Below are positions 17,081 to 27,858 of a DNA stretch of 64,000 nucleotides, in pieces. Each line of letters begins with the position of its first letter. Within the stretch, counting starts at the first letter, position 1. The stretch comes from Amycolatopsis roodepoortensis. GTDB taxonomy: Bacteria > Actinomycetota > Actinomycetes > Mycobacteriales > Pseudonocardiaceae. The stretch is taken from positions 1,798,001 through 1,862,000 of the forward strand of contig NZ_JADBEJ010000005.1 of assembly GCF_014873915.1 (NCBI RefSeq). Reading direction: 5' to 3'. The position numbers and the translations under genes are program-made. The notes beneath the pieces were generated by a model. That model saw nothing but the letters and a program-made list of their open reading frames with translations. It did not search any database and had not been told where the DNA came from.

Positions 17081-17842
17081 CTAGAACTTGAGTGCGTGTG
17101 TGGCCGTGGCGCCGCCATCGGCGACGAACTCGGCGCCCGTGCTGTACGAACTTTCGTCACTGGCCAGGAACAGCACGAGCTTCGCGATGTCCTCCGGCTG
17201 CCCGACGCGGCCGAGGGCGACCTTCTTGCCCACCCACGACATGTCGACTTTCTGGCCGCCCGCCGCGGCCGCGACCATGGGCGTGTCGATCGCGCCGGGA
17301 TGGACCGAGTTGACCCGGATGTTCTTCGCGCCGAGTTCGAGCGCGGCGACCTTGGTCATCCCGCGGATGGCGAACTTGCTCGCGGTGTAGGCGACGAGGA
17401 ACGGCATCCCGGCGAGCCCTTCGACTGAGGACACGTTGACGATGGAGCCGCCTCCGGCCCCGGTCATCGGTTCAACGACCGAACGCATCCCGAGAAACGC
17501 CCCGATCTGGTTGACCCGGATGACGCGTTCGTAGTCGGCCAGCGTGGTCTTGCCCAGTTCCGAGAAGTGCAGGATGCCCGCGTTGTTGACCAGCACGGTC
17601 GGCGGGCCGAACTCCGAGACGGTGCGCTCGATCGCGGCGTCCCATTCGGCCTCGTCACCGACGTCGAGATGCTGGTAGACCGCGGATTCGCCCAGATCGG
17701 CGGCGAGTTTCTTGCCGTCGAGGTCGTTGATGTCGGCGATCACCACGCGCGCGCCTTCGGCGACGAACAGCCGCGCGGCCGCCTCGCCCTGCCCGCGGGC
17801 GCCGCCGGTGATCAGCGCTACCTTGCCGTCGAGCCTGCCCAT
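17081..17842 (-). CDS. SDR oxidoreductase, 3-alpha/20-beta-hydroxysteroid dehydrogenase-like
   Basis: 253 residues; ATG 17842 has GGAGGAG upstream. Classical SDR: TGGARGQGEA (cofactor glycines) near residue 13, NNAGI near 87, then the catalytic set S-Y-K in SSVEGLAG and YTASK, and the PG motif VHPGAIDTPM. Acidic D after the second strand (IADIND) points to NAD. It closely follows the FabG3/3-alpha,20-beta-HSD pattern, so a steroid hydroxyl is a likely substrate. It lies 17 nt after the hsd4A-like gene and 91 nt before yrbE4A, a place where M. tuberculosis has no such gene. Confidence 0.82.
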   Translation of the reverse strand: MGRLDGKVALITGGARGQGEAAARLFVAEGARVVIADINDLDGKKLAADLGESAVYQHLDVGDEAEWDAAIERTVSEFGPPTVLVNNAGILHFSELGKTTLADYERVIRVNQIGAFLGMRSVVEPMTGAGGGSIVNVSSVEGLAGMPFLVAYTASKFAIRGMTKVAALELGAKNIRVNSVHPGAIDTPMVAAAAGGQKVDMSWVGKKVALGRVGQPEDIAKLVLFLASDESSYSTGAEFVADGGATATHALKF

Positions 17843-17859
17843 TCGTCATCTCCTCCGGT

Positions 17860-18744
17860 TCACGGCAGCGACATGATCTCGGACGCGGAGAACATCCGTT
17901 CCGGGTCGCGGTCGGCGAAGTAGCCGCCCACGCTGGTGGCGAGTTCGTCGGCGGTCCAGGTGCCGTTGACGGTGTCGAACCGCTGTTCCACCGACGGCGG
18001 CCGCATCAGCGCGACCATCCCGCCGTAGACGAGGAAGACCTGGCCGTTGACGCGATCGGCGTCCGGCGAACAGAGGAAGGACACGAACGGCGCGACGTGG
18101 TCGACCGACAGCGGGTCGATCCCTTCCGGCGCGTCGGCCCCGAAGACCCCTTCGGTCATCGCCGTGCGGGCGCGCGGGCAGATCGCGTTGGCGCGGACGC
18201 CGTACCGGGAAAGACCGCGTGCGGTGGAGACGGTGAGCGCGGCGATGCCCGCCTTGGCCGCGCCGTAGTTCGGCTGGCCGGGCGCGCCGAGCAGGAACGA
18301 CTCCGACGCGGTGTTGACCACGCGGCCGTACACCGGCGCTCCGTCCACTTTGGACTTGTCGCGCCAGTACGCCCCGGCGTTGCGCGAAAGCAGGAAATGC
18401 CCGCGCAGGTGGACGCGGAGCACGGTGTCCCATTCGTCGTCGGTCATCGAGAAGAGCATCCGGTCGCGCAGCACGCCCGCGTTGTTGACCAGGACGTGCA
18501 GCCCGCCGAAGTGGTCGACGGCGGCGGTGAGCAGCGCGTCCGCGGTGGCGGACTCCGACACGTCGCCGGTGACCGCGATGGCCTTGCCACCCTTGGCCTC
18601 GATCTCGTCGGCCACCGCCCGCGCCGCGGCCGACACGTCGTTGACCACCACCGACGCTCCCGCCGCGGCCAGCGCCAGCGCCTCGGCCCGGCCGAGTCCC
18701 GCGCCGGCCCCGGTCACGATGGCCGTCCTGCCGTCCAAACTCAC
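17860..18744 (-). CDS. hsd4A: SDR dehydrogenase, Hsd4A-like (Rv3502c position)
   Basis: 294 residues; the GTG at 18744 is picked because AAGGAGG stands 6 nt before it, while an upstream extension has none. Motifs: TGAGAGLGRAEA near residues 10-21, VVVNDV (Asp, NAD preference), NNAGVLRDRM, catalytic Ser in NTASES, YGAAK, and CPRARTAMT. This long SDR with a distinct C-terminal extension (EQRFDTVNGTWTADEL) fits the hsd4A group, which oxidises a beta-hydroxyacyl-CoA or 17-beta-hydroxyl in steroid side-chain catabolism. Position next to fdxD and fadE26 supports this. A KstR-like dyad lies 29 nt upstream. Confidence 0.75.
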   Translation of the reverse strand: MSLDGRTAIVTGAGAGLGRAEALALAAAGASVVVNDVSAAARAVADEIEAKGGKAIAVTGDVSESATADALLTAAVDHFGGLHVLVNNAGVLRDRMLFSMTDDEWDTVLRVHLRGHFLLSRNAGAYWRDKSKVDGAPVYGRVVNTASESFLLGAPGQPNYGAAKAGIAALTVSTARGLSRYGVRANAICPRARTAMTEGVFGADAPEGIDPLSVDHVAPFVSFLCSPDADRVNGQVFLVYGGMVALMRPPSVEQRFDTVNGTWTADELATSVGGYFADRDPERMFSASEIMSLP

Positions 18745-18773
18745 TCCGGGCCTCCTTGCCTCTCCGCACACAC

Positions 18774-18787
18774 TAGAATCTGTTCTT
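18774..18787. promoter_or_regulatory. Degenerate KstR-like operator
   Basis: TAGAATCTGTTCTT agrees with the KstR consensus TnnAACnnGTTnnA except at two positions, and keeps the dyad AGAA/TTCT. It sits 29 nt before the start of the hsd4A-like gene, the first gene of the mce4 transcription unit. Less certain than the perfect site at 19038. Confidence 0.5.
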
Positions 18788-18815
18788 GCTCGATGCAAGC
18801 AGCAAATAAACAGTG

Positions 18816-19007
18816 CTAACTACGGATGAGCAGGGCGTTCTTCGGACAGCTCGCCACGGCCTGAGTAACACGTTCTACTTGATTCTGCGGAACTTCCGCC
18901 GACGCGAGGACAAGCTCCTCGTCGTCGTCGAGATCGAAGACCTCGGGCGCGAAGCCGACACAGATCGCGTTCGCCTCACAGAGCGAGCGATCGACGTCGA
19001 TCTCCAT
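18816..19007 (-). CDS. fdxD: [3Fe-4S]-type ferredoxin (FdxD)
   Basis: A 63-residue protein from ATG 19007, preceded by GAGGAGG. The cysteine pattern is C-x5-C (CEANAIC) near residues 10-16 and a final CP (SCPKNAL) near 54, the three-ligand arrangement of actinobacterial 3Fe-4S ferredoxins; the acidic middle (FDLDDDEELV) is usual. It can pass electrons to a P450 or other oxygenase. It sits between hsd4A and fadE26 exactly as fdxD (Rv3503c) does, and shares a KstR-controlled divergent promoter with fadE26. Confidence 0.88.
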   Translation of the reverse strand: MEIDVDRSLCEANAICVGFAPEVFDLDDDEELVLASAEVPQNQVERVTQAVASCPKNALLIRS

Positions 19008-19037
19008 ATTCCCTCCTCGCCGCCTCACTGGTACAAC

Positions 19038-19051
19038 TAGAACAGGTTCTA
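19038..19051. promoter_or_regulatory. KstR operator, perfect consensus
   Basis: TAGAACAGGTTCTA matches TnnAACnnGTTnnA at every fixed position and is a full dyad. It lies between the divergent starts of the ferredoxin gene (19007) and fadE26 (19110). KstR is the TetR-family repressor of the cholesterol regulon, released by steroid CoA thioesters, so both genes should be induced on steroids. Confidence 0.85.
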
Positions 19052-19109
19052 CCTTACCGCCGCGAGCGGCCATGGCACCAGTAACGAGCACCGACGGCAG
19101 AGGTGACGG

Positions 19110-20291
19110 ATGCGGATCGACTACACGCCGGAGCAGCGGGCGCTGGCGGCGGAACTCAGGGAGTACTTCGCCGGGCTGATGACCCCCGAACGCCGCGAAG
19201 CCCTGGCCGGTGACGGTGGCGAATACGGTGACGGCCTGGTGTACAAGGAAATCGTCCGCGATCTCGGCAGCGCGGGCTGGCTCGCGATCGGCTGGCCCCG
19301 CGAGTACGGCGGGCAGGACCGGCCGATGCTCGACCAGCTCGTCTTCACCGACGAGGCGGCCGCGGCGGGGGTGCCCGTCCCGTTCCTCACGGTGAACACC
19401 GTCGGACCGACCATCATGCGCTACGGCACCGAAGAACAGAAGGCGTTCTACCTGCCGAAGATCGCCGCCGGCGAGCTGCACTTCGCGATCGGCTACTCCG
19501 AGCCGGGCGCGGGCACCGACCTGGCGTCCCTGCGCACTCGCGCGGTCCGCGACGGCGACGACTACGTCATCAACGGCCAGAAGATGTGGACGAGCCTGAT
19601 CGAGTACGCCGACTACGTCTGGCTGGCCGCCCGCACCGACCCCGACGCCCGCAAGCACAAGGGCCTGAGCATGCTGATCGTGCCGACCTCGGCCCCCGGT
19701 TTCTCCTGGACCAAGGTGCACACGGTCGCCGGGCCGGGCACGAGCGCGACCTACTACGACGACGTGCGCGTGCCGGTGACCTCACGCGTCGCCGGGGAGA
19801 ACAAGGGCTGGCCGCTCATCACGAACCAGCTCAACCACGAACGCGTCGCGCTGACCTCGGCCGCCCCGATCCAGACGTCGCTGCGCGAGGTGCGGAGCTG
19901 GGCGCAGACCACGAAGCTGCCCGACGGCTCGCGCGTCATCGACCAGCCGTGGGTGCGGCTGCACCTGGCGCGGATCCACACCCACGCCGAGTACCTCAAA
20001 CTGCGGAACTGGCGCATCGCCTGGGCGGCCGCGAGCGGCGACCTCGGCCCGGCGGAGGCATCGGCGACGAAGGTGTTCGGCACGGAGTTCGCGACCGAGG
20101 CGTACCGGCTGATGATGGAGATCCTCGGCGCGGGCGCCGTGGTCCGCGAGGGCTCCCCCGGCGCCCAGTTGCGCGGCCGGATCGAACGGCTGCACCGGTC
20201 GTCACTGATCCTCACCTTCGGCGGCGGGACCAACGAGATCCAGCGGGACATGATCGCCGCGACCGCCCTCGGCCTGCCCGTCACGCGCTAG
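19110..20291 (+). CDS. fadE26: Acyl-CoA dehydrogenase FadE26 (ChsE4)
   Basis: 393 residues from ATG 19110 with AGAGGTG upstream. Full acyl-CoA dehydrogenase: helical N-domain, beta domain with YSEPGAGTDLASLRT near residue 129 (FAD and substrate contacts), and the C-terminal FGGGTNEIQRDMIA near 369. The M. tuberculosis counterpart pairs with FadE27 as the alpha2beta2 ChsE4-ChsE5 enzyme, which starts beta-oxidation of the C26 steroid side chain. The partner gene begins 9 nt after this stop. A perfect KstR box lies 58 nt upstream. Confidence 0.88.
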   Translation: MRIDYTPEQRALAAELREYFAGLMTPERREALAGDGGEYGDGLVYKEIVRDLGSAGWLAIGWPREYGGQDRPMLDQLVFTDEAAAAGVPVPFLTVNTVGPTIMRYGTEEQKAFYLPKIAAGELHFAIGYSEPGAGTDLASLRTRAVRDGDDYVINGQKMWTSLIEYADYVWLAARTDPDARKHKGLSMLIVPTSAPGFSWTKVHTVAGPGTSATYYDDVRVPVTSRVAGENKGWPLITNQLNHERVALTSAAPIQTSLREVRSWAQTTKLPDGSRVIDQPWVRLHLARIHTHAEYLKLRNWRIAWAAASGDLGPAEASATKVFGTEFATEAYRLMMEILGAGAVVREGSPGAQLRGRIERLHRSSLILTFGGGTNEIQRDMIAATALGLPVTR

Positions 20292-20300
20292 GAGACATCC

Positions 20301-21374
20301 ATGGACTTCACGCTCACCGAGGCGCAGCAGGATCTCGCGTCGCTCACGCGCCGGATCCTGACGGACAAGGTCACCCCCGACGTACTGGGGCCACACGGTT
20401 CCGGCGGCTTCGACGCTCCACTGTGGACCGCGCTGGCGCAGGCCGGGGTGCTCGACGCGGCACTGCCGCAGTCGGTCGGCGGTGGCGGGTTCGGGCTACT
20501 GGAGCAGTGTTCCGTGCTGGCCGAGATCGGCCGCGCGGTCGCGCCCGTGCCGTATCTGACGTCGGTCGTGCAGGGCGCGGCCGCGGTCGCGCAATTCGGC
20601 GACGGACGGCTCGCGGAGCGCTGGATCGTCCCGGTGCTGCGCGGCGAGCACGTCCTCGCGGTGGCCCTGCCGGACTACGGCGTGCCCTGTGGTTTCACCG
20701 CCGAGGCCGACGGTGACGGCTGGCGGCTGACCGGCGCGCAGACCGCGGTGCCGTCGGGCGCGTTCGCGCACGGGTTCCTCGTCGAAGCCGCCATCGACGG
20801 CGGCCGCCAGGTGTTCCTGCTCGACCGCGACGCCGTGACGGTCTCGCCGCAGCGGACCGTCGACCACGCCGACGCGGCATTGGTCGAGCTGTCCGGCGCG
20901 AAGGCCGCCACGTCCTTGGGCGACATCGGCGAATGGCTGCGGCTGCGGGGCACGATCGGCGTCTGCGCGCAGCAGCTCGGCGTGGTCGAACGGGCGCTGG
21001 AGCTGACCGCGGCGTACGCGCGGGAACGCAAGCAATTCGGCAACCTCATCGGGAGTTTCCAGGCGGTGCGGCAGCGGCTCGCCGACGCCTACGTCGACGT
21101 CGAAGCCGTCCGGCTGACGTTGTGGCAGGCGGCCTGGCGGCTGAGCGAAGGGCTTCCGGCGGCCGAAGAGGTCGCGACGGCGAAGTTCTGGACGGCCGAG
21201 GCCGGGCACCGGGTCGCGCACACCGCAGTGCACGTCCACGGCGGAGTCGGCATCGACGTCGACCACACCCTGCATCGCTACTTCGTCGCGGCGAAACGGC
21301 TCGAGTTCACCCTCGGCGGGGCGACCGCGCAGCTGCGGGGGCTCGGCGACCTGCTGGCCGCGGACCCGGCATGA
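20301..21374 (+). CDS. fadE27: Acyl-CoA dehydrogenase FadE27 (ChsE5)
   Basis: 357 residues, ATG 20301, nine bases after fadE26. It is shorter than a usual acyl-CoA dehydrogenase, as expected for the second subunit of a heterotetramer. The C-domain is clear: YARERKQFGNLIGSFQAVRQ near residue 242 and VHVHGGVGIDVDHTLHRYF near 311. The central beta domain is poorly matched to the standard motif. In ChsE4-ChsE5 type enzymes the two subunits share the FAD site, so the pair should be made together. Its stop overlaps the fadD17 start by 4 nt. Confidence 0.86.
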   Translation: MDFTLTEAQQDLASLTRRILTDKVTPDVLGPHGSGGFDAPLWTALAQAGVLDAALPQSVGGGGFGLLEQCSVLAEIGRAVAPVPYLTSVVQGAAAVAQFGDGRLAERWIVPVLRGEHVLAVALPDYGVPCGFTAEADGDGWRLTGAQTAVPSGAFAHGFLVEAAIDGGRQVFLLDRDAVTVSPQRTVDHADAALVELSGAKAATSLGDIGEWLRLRGTIGVCAQQLGVVERALELTAAYARERKQFGNLIGSFQAVRQRLADAYVDVEAVRLTLWQAAWRLSEGLPAAEEVATAKFWTAEAGHRVAHTAVHVHGGVGIDVDHTLHRYFVAAKRLEFTLGGATAQLRGLGDLLAADPA

Positions 21375-22882
21375 CCCCCACGGTCACGGAACTCCTGCTC
21401 GCGCGGGCGGAGGACCGCTCGACCGGCCTGCTGTTCGAAGACCGGCGCTGGACCTGGGCCGAGCACGTCCGGGCCTGTGCCGGGCGCGCCGCCGCGCTCG
21501 CCGGGATCCTGCGGCCCGGCGGGCACTTCGGGCTGCTGGCGGACAACGTTCCCGAGTTCTCGTTCCTGCTCGGCGGGGCGGCGCTCTCGGGACACGTGCT
21601 GGTCGGCCTGAACCCCACGCGCCGGGGCGCGGCGCTGGCCCGCGACGTCGCGCTGGCCGACTGCGAGCTGGTGTTCGCCGAGGAGAAGTACCTTCCGCTG
21701 CTGTCCGAGGCCAAGGTGCCGGTGCTGCCGCTGAGCGAGCTGGAGCCAGCTGGGAAAGACGTCGAGCCGGTGGCCGCGAAGCCGGAAGACCTGCTCATGC
21801 TGATCTTCACCTCGGGCACCAGCGGGGACCCGAAGGCGGTCCGGTGCACGCACGGCAAGATCGCCTACCCCGGCGAGATGCTGGCCACCCGGTTCGGTCT
21901 GTCCACACAGGACACCGTGTACGTGTCGATGCCGATGTTCCACTCCAACGCCATCATGGCGGGCTGGTCGGTCGGGCTCGCCGCTGGCGCGGGGATCGCG
22001 TTGCGGCGGCGGTTCTCGGCGTCCGGTTTCCTGCCGGACGTCCGGAAGTTCGGGGCGACGTACGCCAACTACGTCGGCAAGCCCCTGTCCTATGTGCTCA
22101 CCACTCCCGAGCAGGACGACGACGCCGACAATCCGCTGAAACTGGTCTACGGCAACGAAGGCGCGGAAGCCGACCTCGCCGCATTCGGCAAGCGATTCGG
22201 CTGTCACGTGGTCGACGCCTTCGGTTCGACGGAGGGCGGCGTGAACTTCGGAAGGGACGCCACCACCCCCGCCGGTTCGCTCGGCCGGCTGCTCGACGGC
22301 GTCGCCGTCCTCGACCCGGAGACCGGGAAACCCTGCCCCCCGGCGGAGTTCGACGAGGGCGGGAAGCTGCTCAACGCCGCCGAGGCGGTGGGCGAACTGG
22401 TCAACACCGGCGGCCCCGGCTTCTTCGCCGGGTACTACGGGGATCCGGCGGCCGAGGCCGAGCGGATGCGCGACGGGATGTACCACACCGGCGATCTGGC
22501 CTATCTCGACGCGGACGGCTACTGCTACTTCGCGGGGCGGCTCGGCGATTGGCTGCGTGTCGACGGCGAGAACCTCGGCACGGCCCCCATCGAACGCGCG
22601 CTCCTGCGACATCCCGATGTCAGGGAGGCCGCCGTCTACGGGGTTCCCGATCCGCGGGTGGGCGACCAGGTGATGGCCGCCCTGGTCTGCCGGTCACCGA
22701 TCGACGCCGCCGATTTCGCCGCTTTCGTTGCCGCGCAAGGCGATCTGGGGCCGAAGCAACGGCCCCGGTTCATACGGACGCTCGACGAACTCCCGCGGAC
22801 CGCCACGCACAAGGTCCTCAAACGCGACCTGGCCGCGGACGGGACCCGCGACGCCCACGAGCTCCACTACCCCCGCATTTAG
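21371..22882 (+). CDS. fadD17: Steroid-CoA ligase FadD17
   Basis: 503 residues from ATG 21371, which overlaps the fadE27 stop (ATGA). AMP-forming ligase motifs: IFTSGTSGDPKAVRCTH near residues 144-160, DAFGSTEGG near 281, YHTGDLAYLDADG near 371, and a C-terminal domain ending in RTATHKVLKRDL with the catalytic Lys. Length and place after fadE27 equal those of M. tuberculosis fadD17, whose product forms CoA thioesters of steroids with short side chains. It is the last gene of the KstR-type operon; a long inverted repeat follows at once. Confidence 0.88.
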   Translation: MTPTVTELLLARAEDRSTGLLFEDRRWTWAEHVRACAGRAAALAGILRPGGHFGLLADNVPEFSFLLGGAALSGHVLVGLNPTRRGAALARDVALADCELVFAEEKYLPLLSEAKVPVLPLSELEPAGKDVEPVAAKPEDLLMLIFTSGTSGDPKAVRCTHGKIAYPGEMLATRFGLSTQDTVYVSMPMFHSNAIMAGWSVGLAAGAGIALRRRFSASGFLPDVRKFGATYANYVGKPLSYVLTTPEQDDDADNPLKLVYGNEGAEADLAAFGKRFGCHVVDAFGSTEGGVNFGRDATTPAGSLGRLLDGVAVLDPETGKPCPPAEFDEGGKLLNAAEAVGELVNTGGPGFFAGYYGDPAAEAERMRDGMYHTGDLAYLDADGYCYFAGRLGDWLRVDGENLGTAPIERALLRHPDVREAAVYGVPDPRVGDQVMAALVCRSPIDAADFAAFVAAQGDLGPKQRPRFIRTLDELPRTATHKVLKRDLAADGTRDAHELHYPRI

Positions 22883-22941
22883 TCCTCTGGATGCGGTAGT
22901 TGGCGACGCGAACCACCGCATCCAGAGGACGAAATGCGGGG
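22871..22941 (+). terminator. Long inverted repeat after fadD17
   Basis: Arms of about 31 nt: CCCCGCATTT plus AGTCCTCTGGATGCGG on the left, CCGCATCCAGAGGAC plus GAAATGCGGGG on the right, around GGCGACGCG. The left arm overlaps the last codons and stop of fadD17. No T-tract follows, as is common for actinobacterial terminators. This sequence family is seen only once here. Confidence 0.75.
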
Positions 22942-22998
22942 TGGATCTCAGGGTCGGGACGGGTGATCTTCCCGATGCCCGCGGCCGGGCGCGTTGCC

Positions 22999-23004
22999 TA
23001 CGTT
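22999..23004 (+). promoter_or_regulatory. Leaderless-type -10 element
   Basis: TACGTT ends 7 nt before the ATG at 23012. A -10 box at this distance places the transcript start at or next to the A of ATG, and no ribosome binding site is visible. Confidence 0.45.
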
Positions 23005-23011
23005 CGGTGCC

Positions 23012-24109
23012 ATGAAACGAACAACGCGCCGGATCGGCGTACTGGCGACCGCTCTCGCCCTGCCCGCCGTCCTCCTCGCCCCGCCCGCGTCGGCGGCGCC
23101 CGTCCGCTTGAGTCTTCCCGCGCCGACCGGCCCGTACGCCGTCGGCAGCACCGACCTCCATCTCGTCGATCACTCCCGCCAGGACCCATGGGTCACCGGT
23201 GTGCCAAGGGAATTGATGGTCACCGTGCGGTATCCGGCCTTGCCGAGCGGAAAGCCGAAAGCGCCGTACATGGCGCCAGGTGTCGCGAAGGTCGTGGCCG
23301 AGGGCGACGCCGTCAAGCTGGGCATGACGGCGGATCGGCTCGACTACCGCTTCCCCACCCATTCCCGGATCGGCGCGCCCGCGATCGGCGGCAAGCGGCC
23401 CGTCGTGCTGTATTCACCCGGCGGCACCTTGTCGCGTTCGCACGGCACCACCCACCAGGAGCAGCTCGCGAGCGAGGGCTACGTCGTCGTGGCCATCGAC
23501 CACACCCACGAAGCGGAAGCGGTGGAGTTCCCCGGCGGTCGCGTCGCGAGGAAATCCTTGCCGCCGTCGAGTATCGAGGTGTCGAAGCGCGTGATCGACA
23601 CTCGCGTCCGGGACACGCGCTTCGTCCTCGACTCGCTCGGGCTGACCCAGGCCGGCATGTTCGGCCACTCCGCCGGCGGGTTCACCGCGGGCGAGACGAT
23701 GGTGAGCGACCGGCGCGTCGTCGCCGGGGCGAATCTGGACGGCAGCCTGGCCCACTCGCAGTCGCAGCGGATCTTCGGCCGCGTCGCCGACAAGGGGCTG
23801 GACCGGCCGTTCCTGCTGATGAGCGCCGGTGACCACAGCGCCGCGTCGGACGCGTCCTGGCAGGAGTTCCTCCGCAACCAGCGTGGCTGGACGCGCGAAG
23901 TGCGCTTGCCGGACGGCGAGCACTTCAGTTTCACCGACTACCAGACGCTGTTGCCGCAATTGGGGAACGCCCCGGCCGCGTTCGTCGGCACCATCGATCC
24001 CGCGCGCAGCGTCGCCACGCAGCGCGTTCAGCTCTCGGAGTTCTTCGGCAAGACACTGCGTCACCGAAGCAGCGACGTGATCAAGGTTTCCTTGAGCCAG
24101 GCTTCGTAG
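23012..24109 (+). CDS. Secreted alpha/beta hydrolase, PAF-acetylhydrolase/lipase-like
   Basis: 365 residues from ATG 23012. A Sec signal is clear: MKRTTRR, hydrophobic VLATALALPAVLLA, cleavage near PASAA. The mature part has YSPGGTLSRSH (oxyanion region), VVAIDHTHEAEAV, and the nucleophile elbow FGHSAGG near Ser219, then an Asp/His-bearing end (LPDGEHFSFTDY). This order fits the PAF-acetylhydrolase/isoform II lipase group, which cleaves short or oxidised acyl esters. Its last 49 bases overlap the convergent TetR gene. Function in esters or lipids outside the cell is inferred. Confidence 0.78.
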   Translation: MKRTTRRIGVLATALALPAVLLAPPASAAPVRLSLPAPTGPYAVGSTDLHLVDHSRQDPWVTGVPRELMVTVRYPALPSGKPKAPYMAPGVAKVVAEGDAVKLGMTADRLDYRFPTHSRIGAPAIGGKRPVVLYSPGGTLSRSHGTTHQEQLASEGYVVVAIDHTHEAEAVEFPGGRVARKSLPPSSIEVSKRVIDTRVRDTRFVLDSLGLTQAGMFGHSAGGFTAGETMVSDRRVVAGANLDGSLAHSQSQRIFGRVADKGLDRPFLLMSAGDHSAASDASWQEFLRNQRGWTREVRLPDGEHFSFTDYQTLLPQLGNAPAAFVGTIDPARSVATQRVQLSEFFGKTLRHRSSDVIKVSLSQAS

Positions 24110-24666
24110 TCGTCGTGACTCCACCCGGCCTCGGTGACGAGGCTGGTGTGGACGTCGGCGCTCATCAGGGCCACGACGATGTCCGCGGCCCGGGGCACCA
24201 CCGCGCGCCCGCTCGCGCGGATGCGGCCGACGACCATCTCGACGCCGAGCCGGTTACGCCGGGCGCCTTCCGCCTGGGTCGCGGCTATGTCCGGATCGAC
24301 GGCGGCACCGGAGCTCAGCATCGCGACGATGTCGCCACAGCGTTCCCGGACCTGGCGGGCGACCCTGGCCAGCAGGCCGAGCAACGCGACCGGGTCGTCG
24401 GTCCGGTGCGCCTCGGCGACGACGTCGGGGATCCCGGCCTCGTCGTCGAGGAGGTCGACGAGACCGCCGAGGACCCCGGCCTTCGAACCGAAGTGCGCGT
24501 AGATGGTCTGCGGGGACACCCCCGCTTCCTGGGCGATGAGGCGGATCGGTGTCCGCGCGTACCCGCGCTCGGCGAAGAGGCCGCGGGCCGCCGTCAGGAT
24601 CGTGCGCAGCGTCAGCGCCTCACGACGGTCGCGCAACCGGACGATGCCGGGAAGGTCCGCGGGCAT
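24061..24666 (-). CDS. TetR-family transcriptional regulator
   Basis: 201 residues, ATG 24666. The N-terminal helix-turn-helix is typical: LTLRTILTAARGLFAERGYA, then TPIRLIAQEAGVSPQTIYAHFG. The C-terminal ligand domain contains IVVALMSADVHTSLVTEAGW. It stands divergent from a SnoaL-like gene with a 23-nt dyad between them, so it probably represses both that gene and itself. Its 3' end overlaps the hydrolase gene on the opposite strand by 49 bases, which could give antisense effects. Ligand unknown. Confidence 0.85.
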   Translation of the reverse strand: MPADLPGIVRLRDRREALTLRTILTAARGLFAERGYARTPIRLIAQEAGVSPQTIYAHFGSKAGVLGGLVDLLDDEAGIPDVVAEAHRTDDPVALLGLLARVARQVRERCGDIVAMLSSGAAVDPDIAATQAEGARRNRLGVEMVVGRIRASGRAVVPRAADIVVALMSADVHTSLVTEAGWSHDDYEAWLKETLITSLLR

Positions 24667-24679
24667 GTATGCTCCTCGA

Positions 24680-24702
24680 AAGTTGGAACGTTGTTCTAAC
24701 TT
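24680..24702. promoter_or_regulatory. Dyad operator for the TetR/SnoaL pair
   Basis: AAGTTGGAAC (24680-24689), centre GTT, then GTTCTAACTT (24693-24702): 9 of 10 pairs match. It sits 14 nt before the TetR start and 29 nt before the SnoaL start, the place expected for an autoregulated divergent operator. Confidence 0.7.
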
Positions 24703-24731
24703 ATGGATCGTCGTTACAGGAAAGGATAGCG

Positions 24732-25157
24732 ATGATCACCGAGGAGATCATCACCGCGCTGGAACGCGCCTGGAACGCGGGCGACGGCGAGGCGTGGGCC
24801 GCGAACTTCGCCGAGGACGCGGATTTCGTCGACGTCGTCGGCCGCATCCAGCGCGGGCGCGCGACGATCGCGCGCGAGAGCCAGAACATCTTCGACACCG
24901 TCTACCGGGGCAGCACGCTGCGGATCCGTCAGGTGTCGAGCCGTCCGCTCGGCGGCGGGTTCGATCTCGTGCACACCGCCACCACGCTGACCATCCCCAC
25001 CGGTCCCCTGGCCGGGGAAGCTCAGGCGGTTCAGTCGAAACTCGTCCACGACGGGCTGATCGTCGCGTTCCACAACACGATCAGGCGCGATATCGCGGTG
25101 TTCGCCGGCCACGACGCGGACCTCGCGGCCCGCTCGCCCCAGGAATGGAACTCCTGA
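24732..25157 (+). CDS. SnoaL-like / DUF4440 family small protein
   Basis: 141 residues from ATG 24732 with AAAGGA upstream. ITALERAWNAGDGEAWAANF and FAEDADFVDVVGRI are the first two segments of the NTF2-like fold in the SgcJ/EcaC group; IVAFHNTIRRDI is the closing strand. The pocket of this fold binds small hydrophobic molecules and some members are isomerases or cyclases. It is likely the target of the divergent TetR regulator. Stop is 6 nt from the convergent acetyltransferase gene end. Confidence 0.75.
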   Translation: MITEEIITALERAWNAGDGEAWAANFAEDADFVDVVGRIQRGRATIARESQNIFDTVYRGSTLRIRQVSSRPLGGGFDLVHTATTLTIPTGPLAGEAQAVQSKLVHDGLIVAFHNTIRRDIAVFAGHDADLAARSPQEWNS

Positions 25158-25163
25158 CCGGGC

Positions 25164-27857
<2,694 letters not shown>

Positions 27858-27858
27858 G

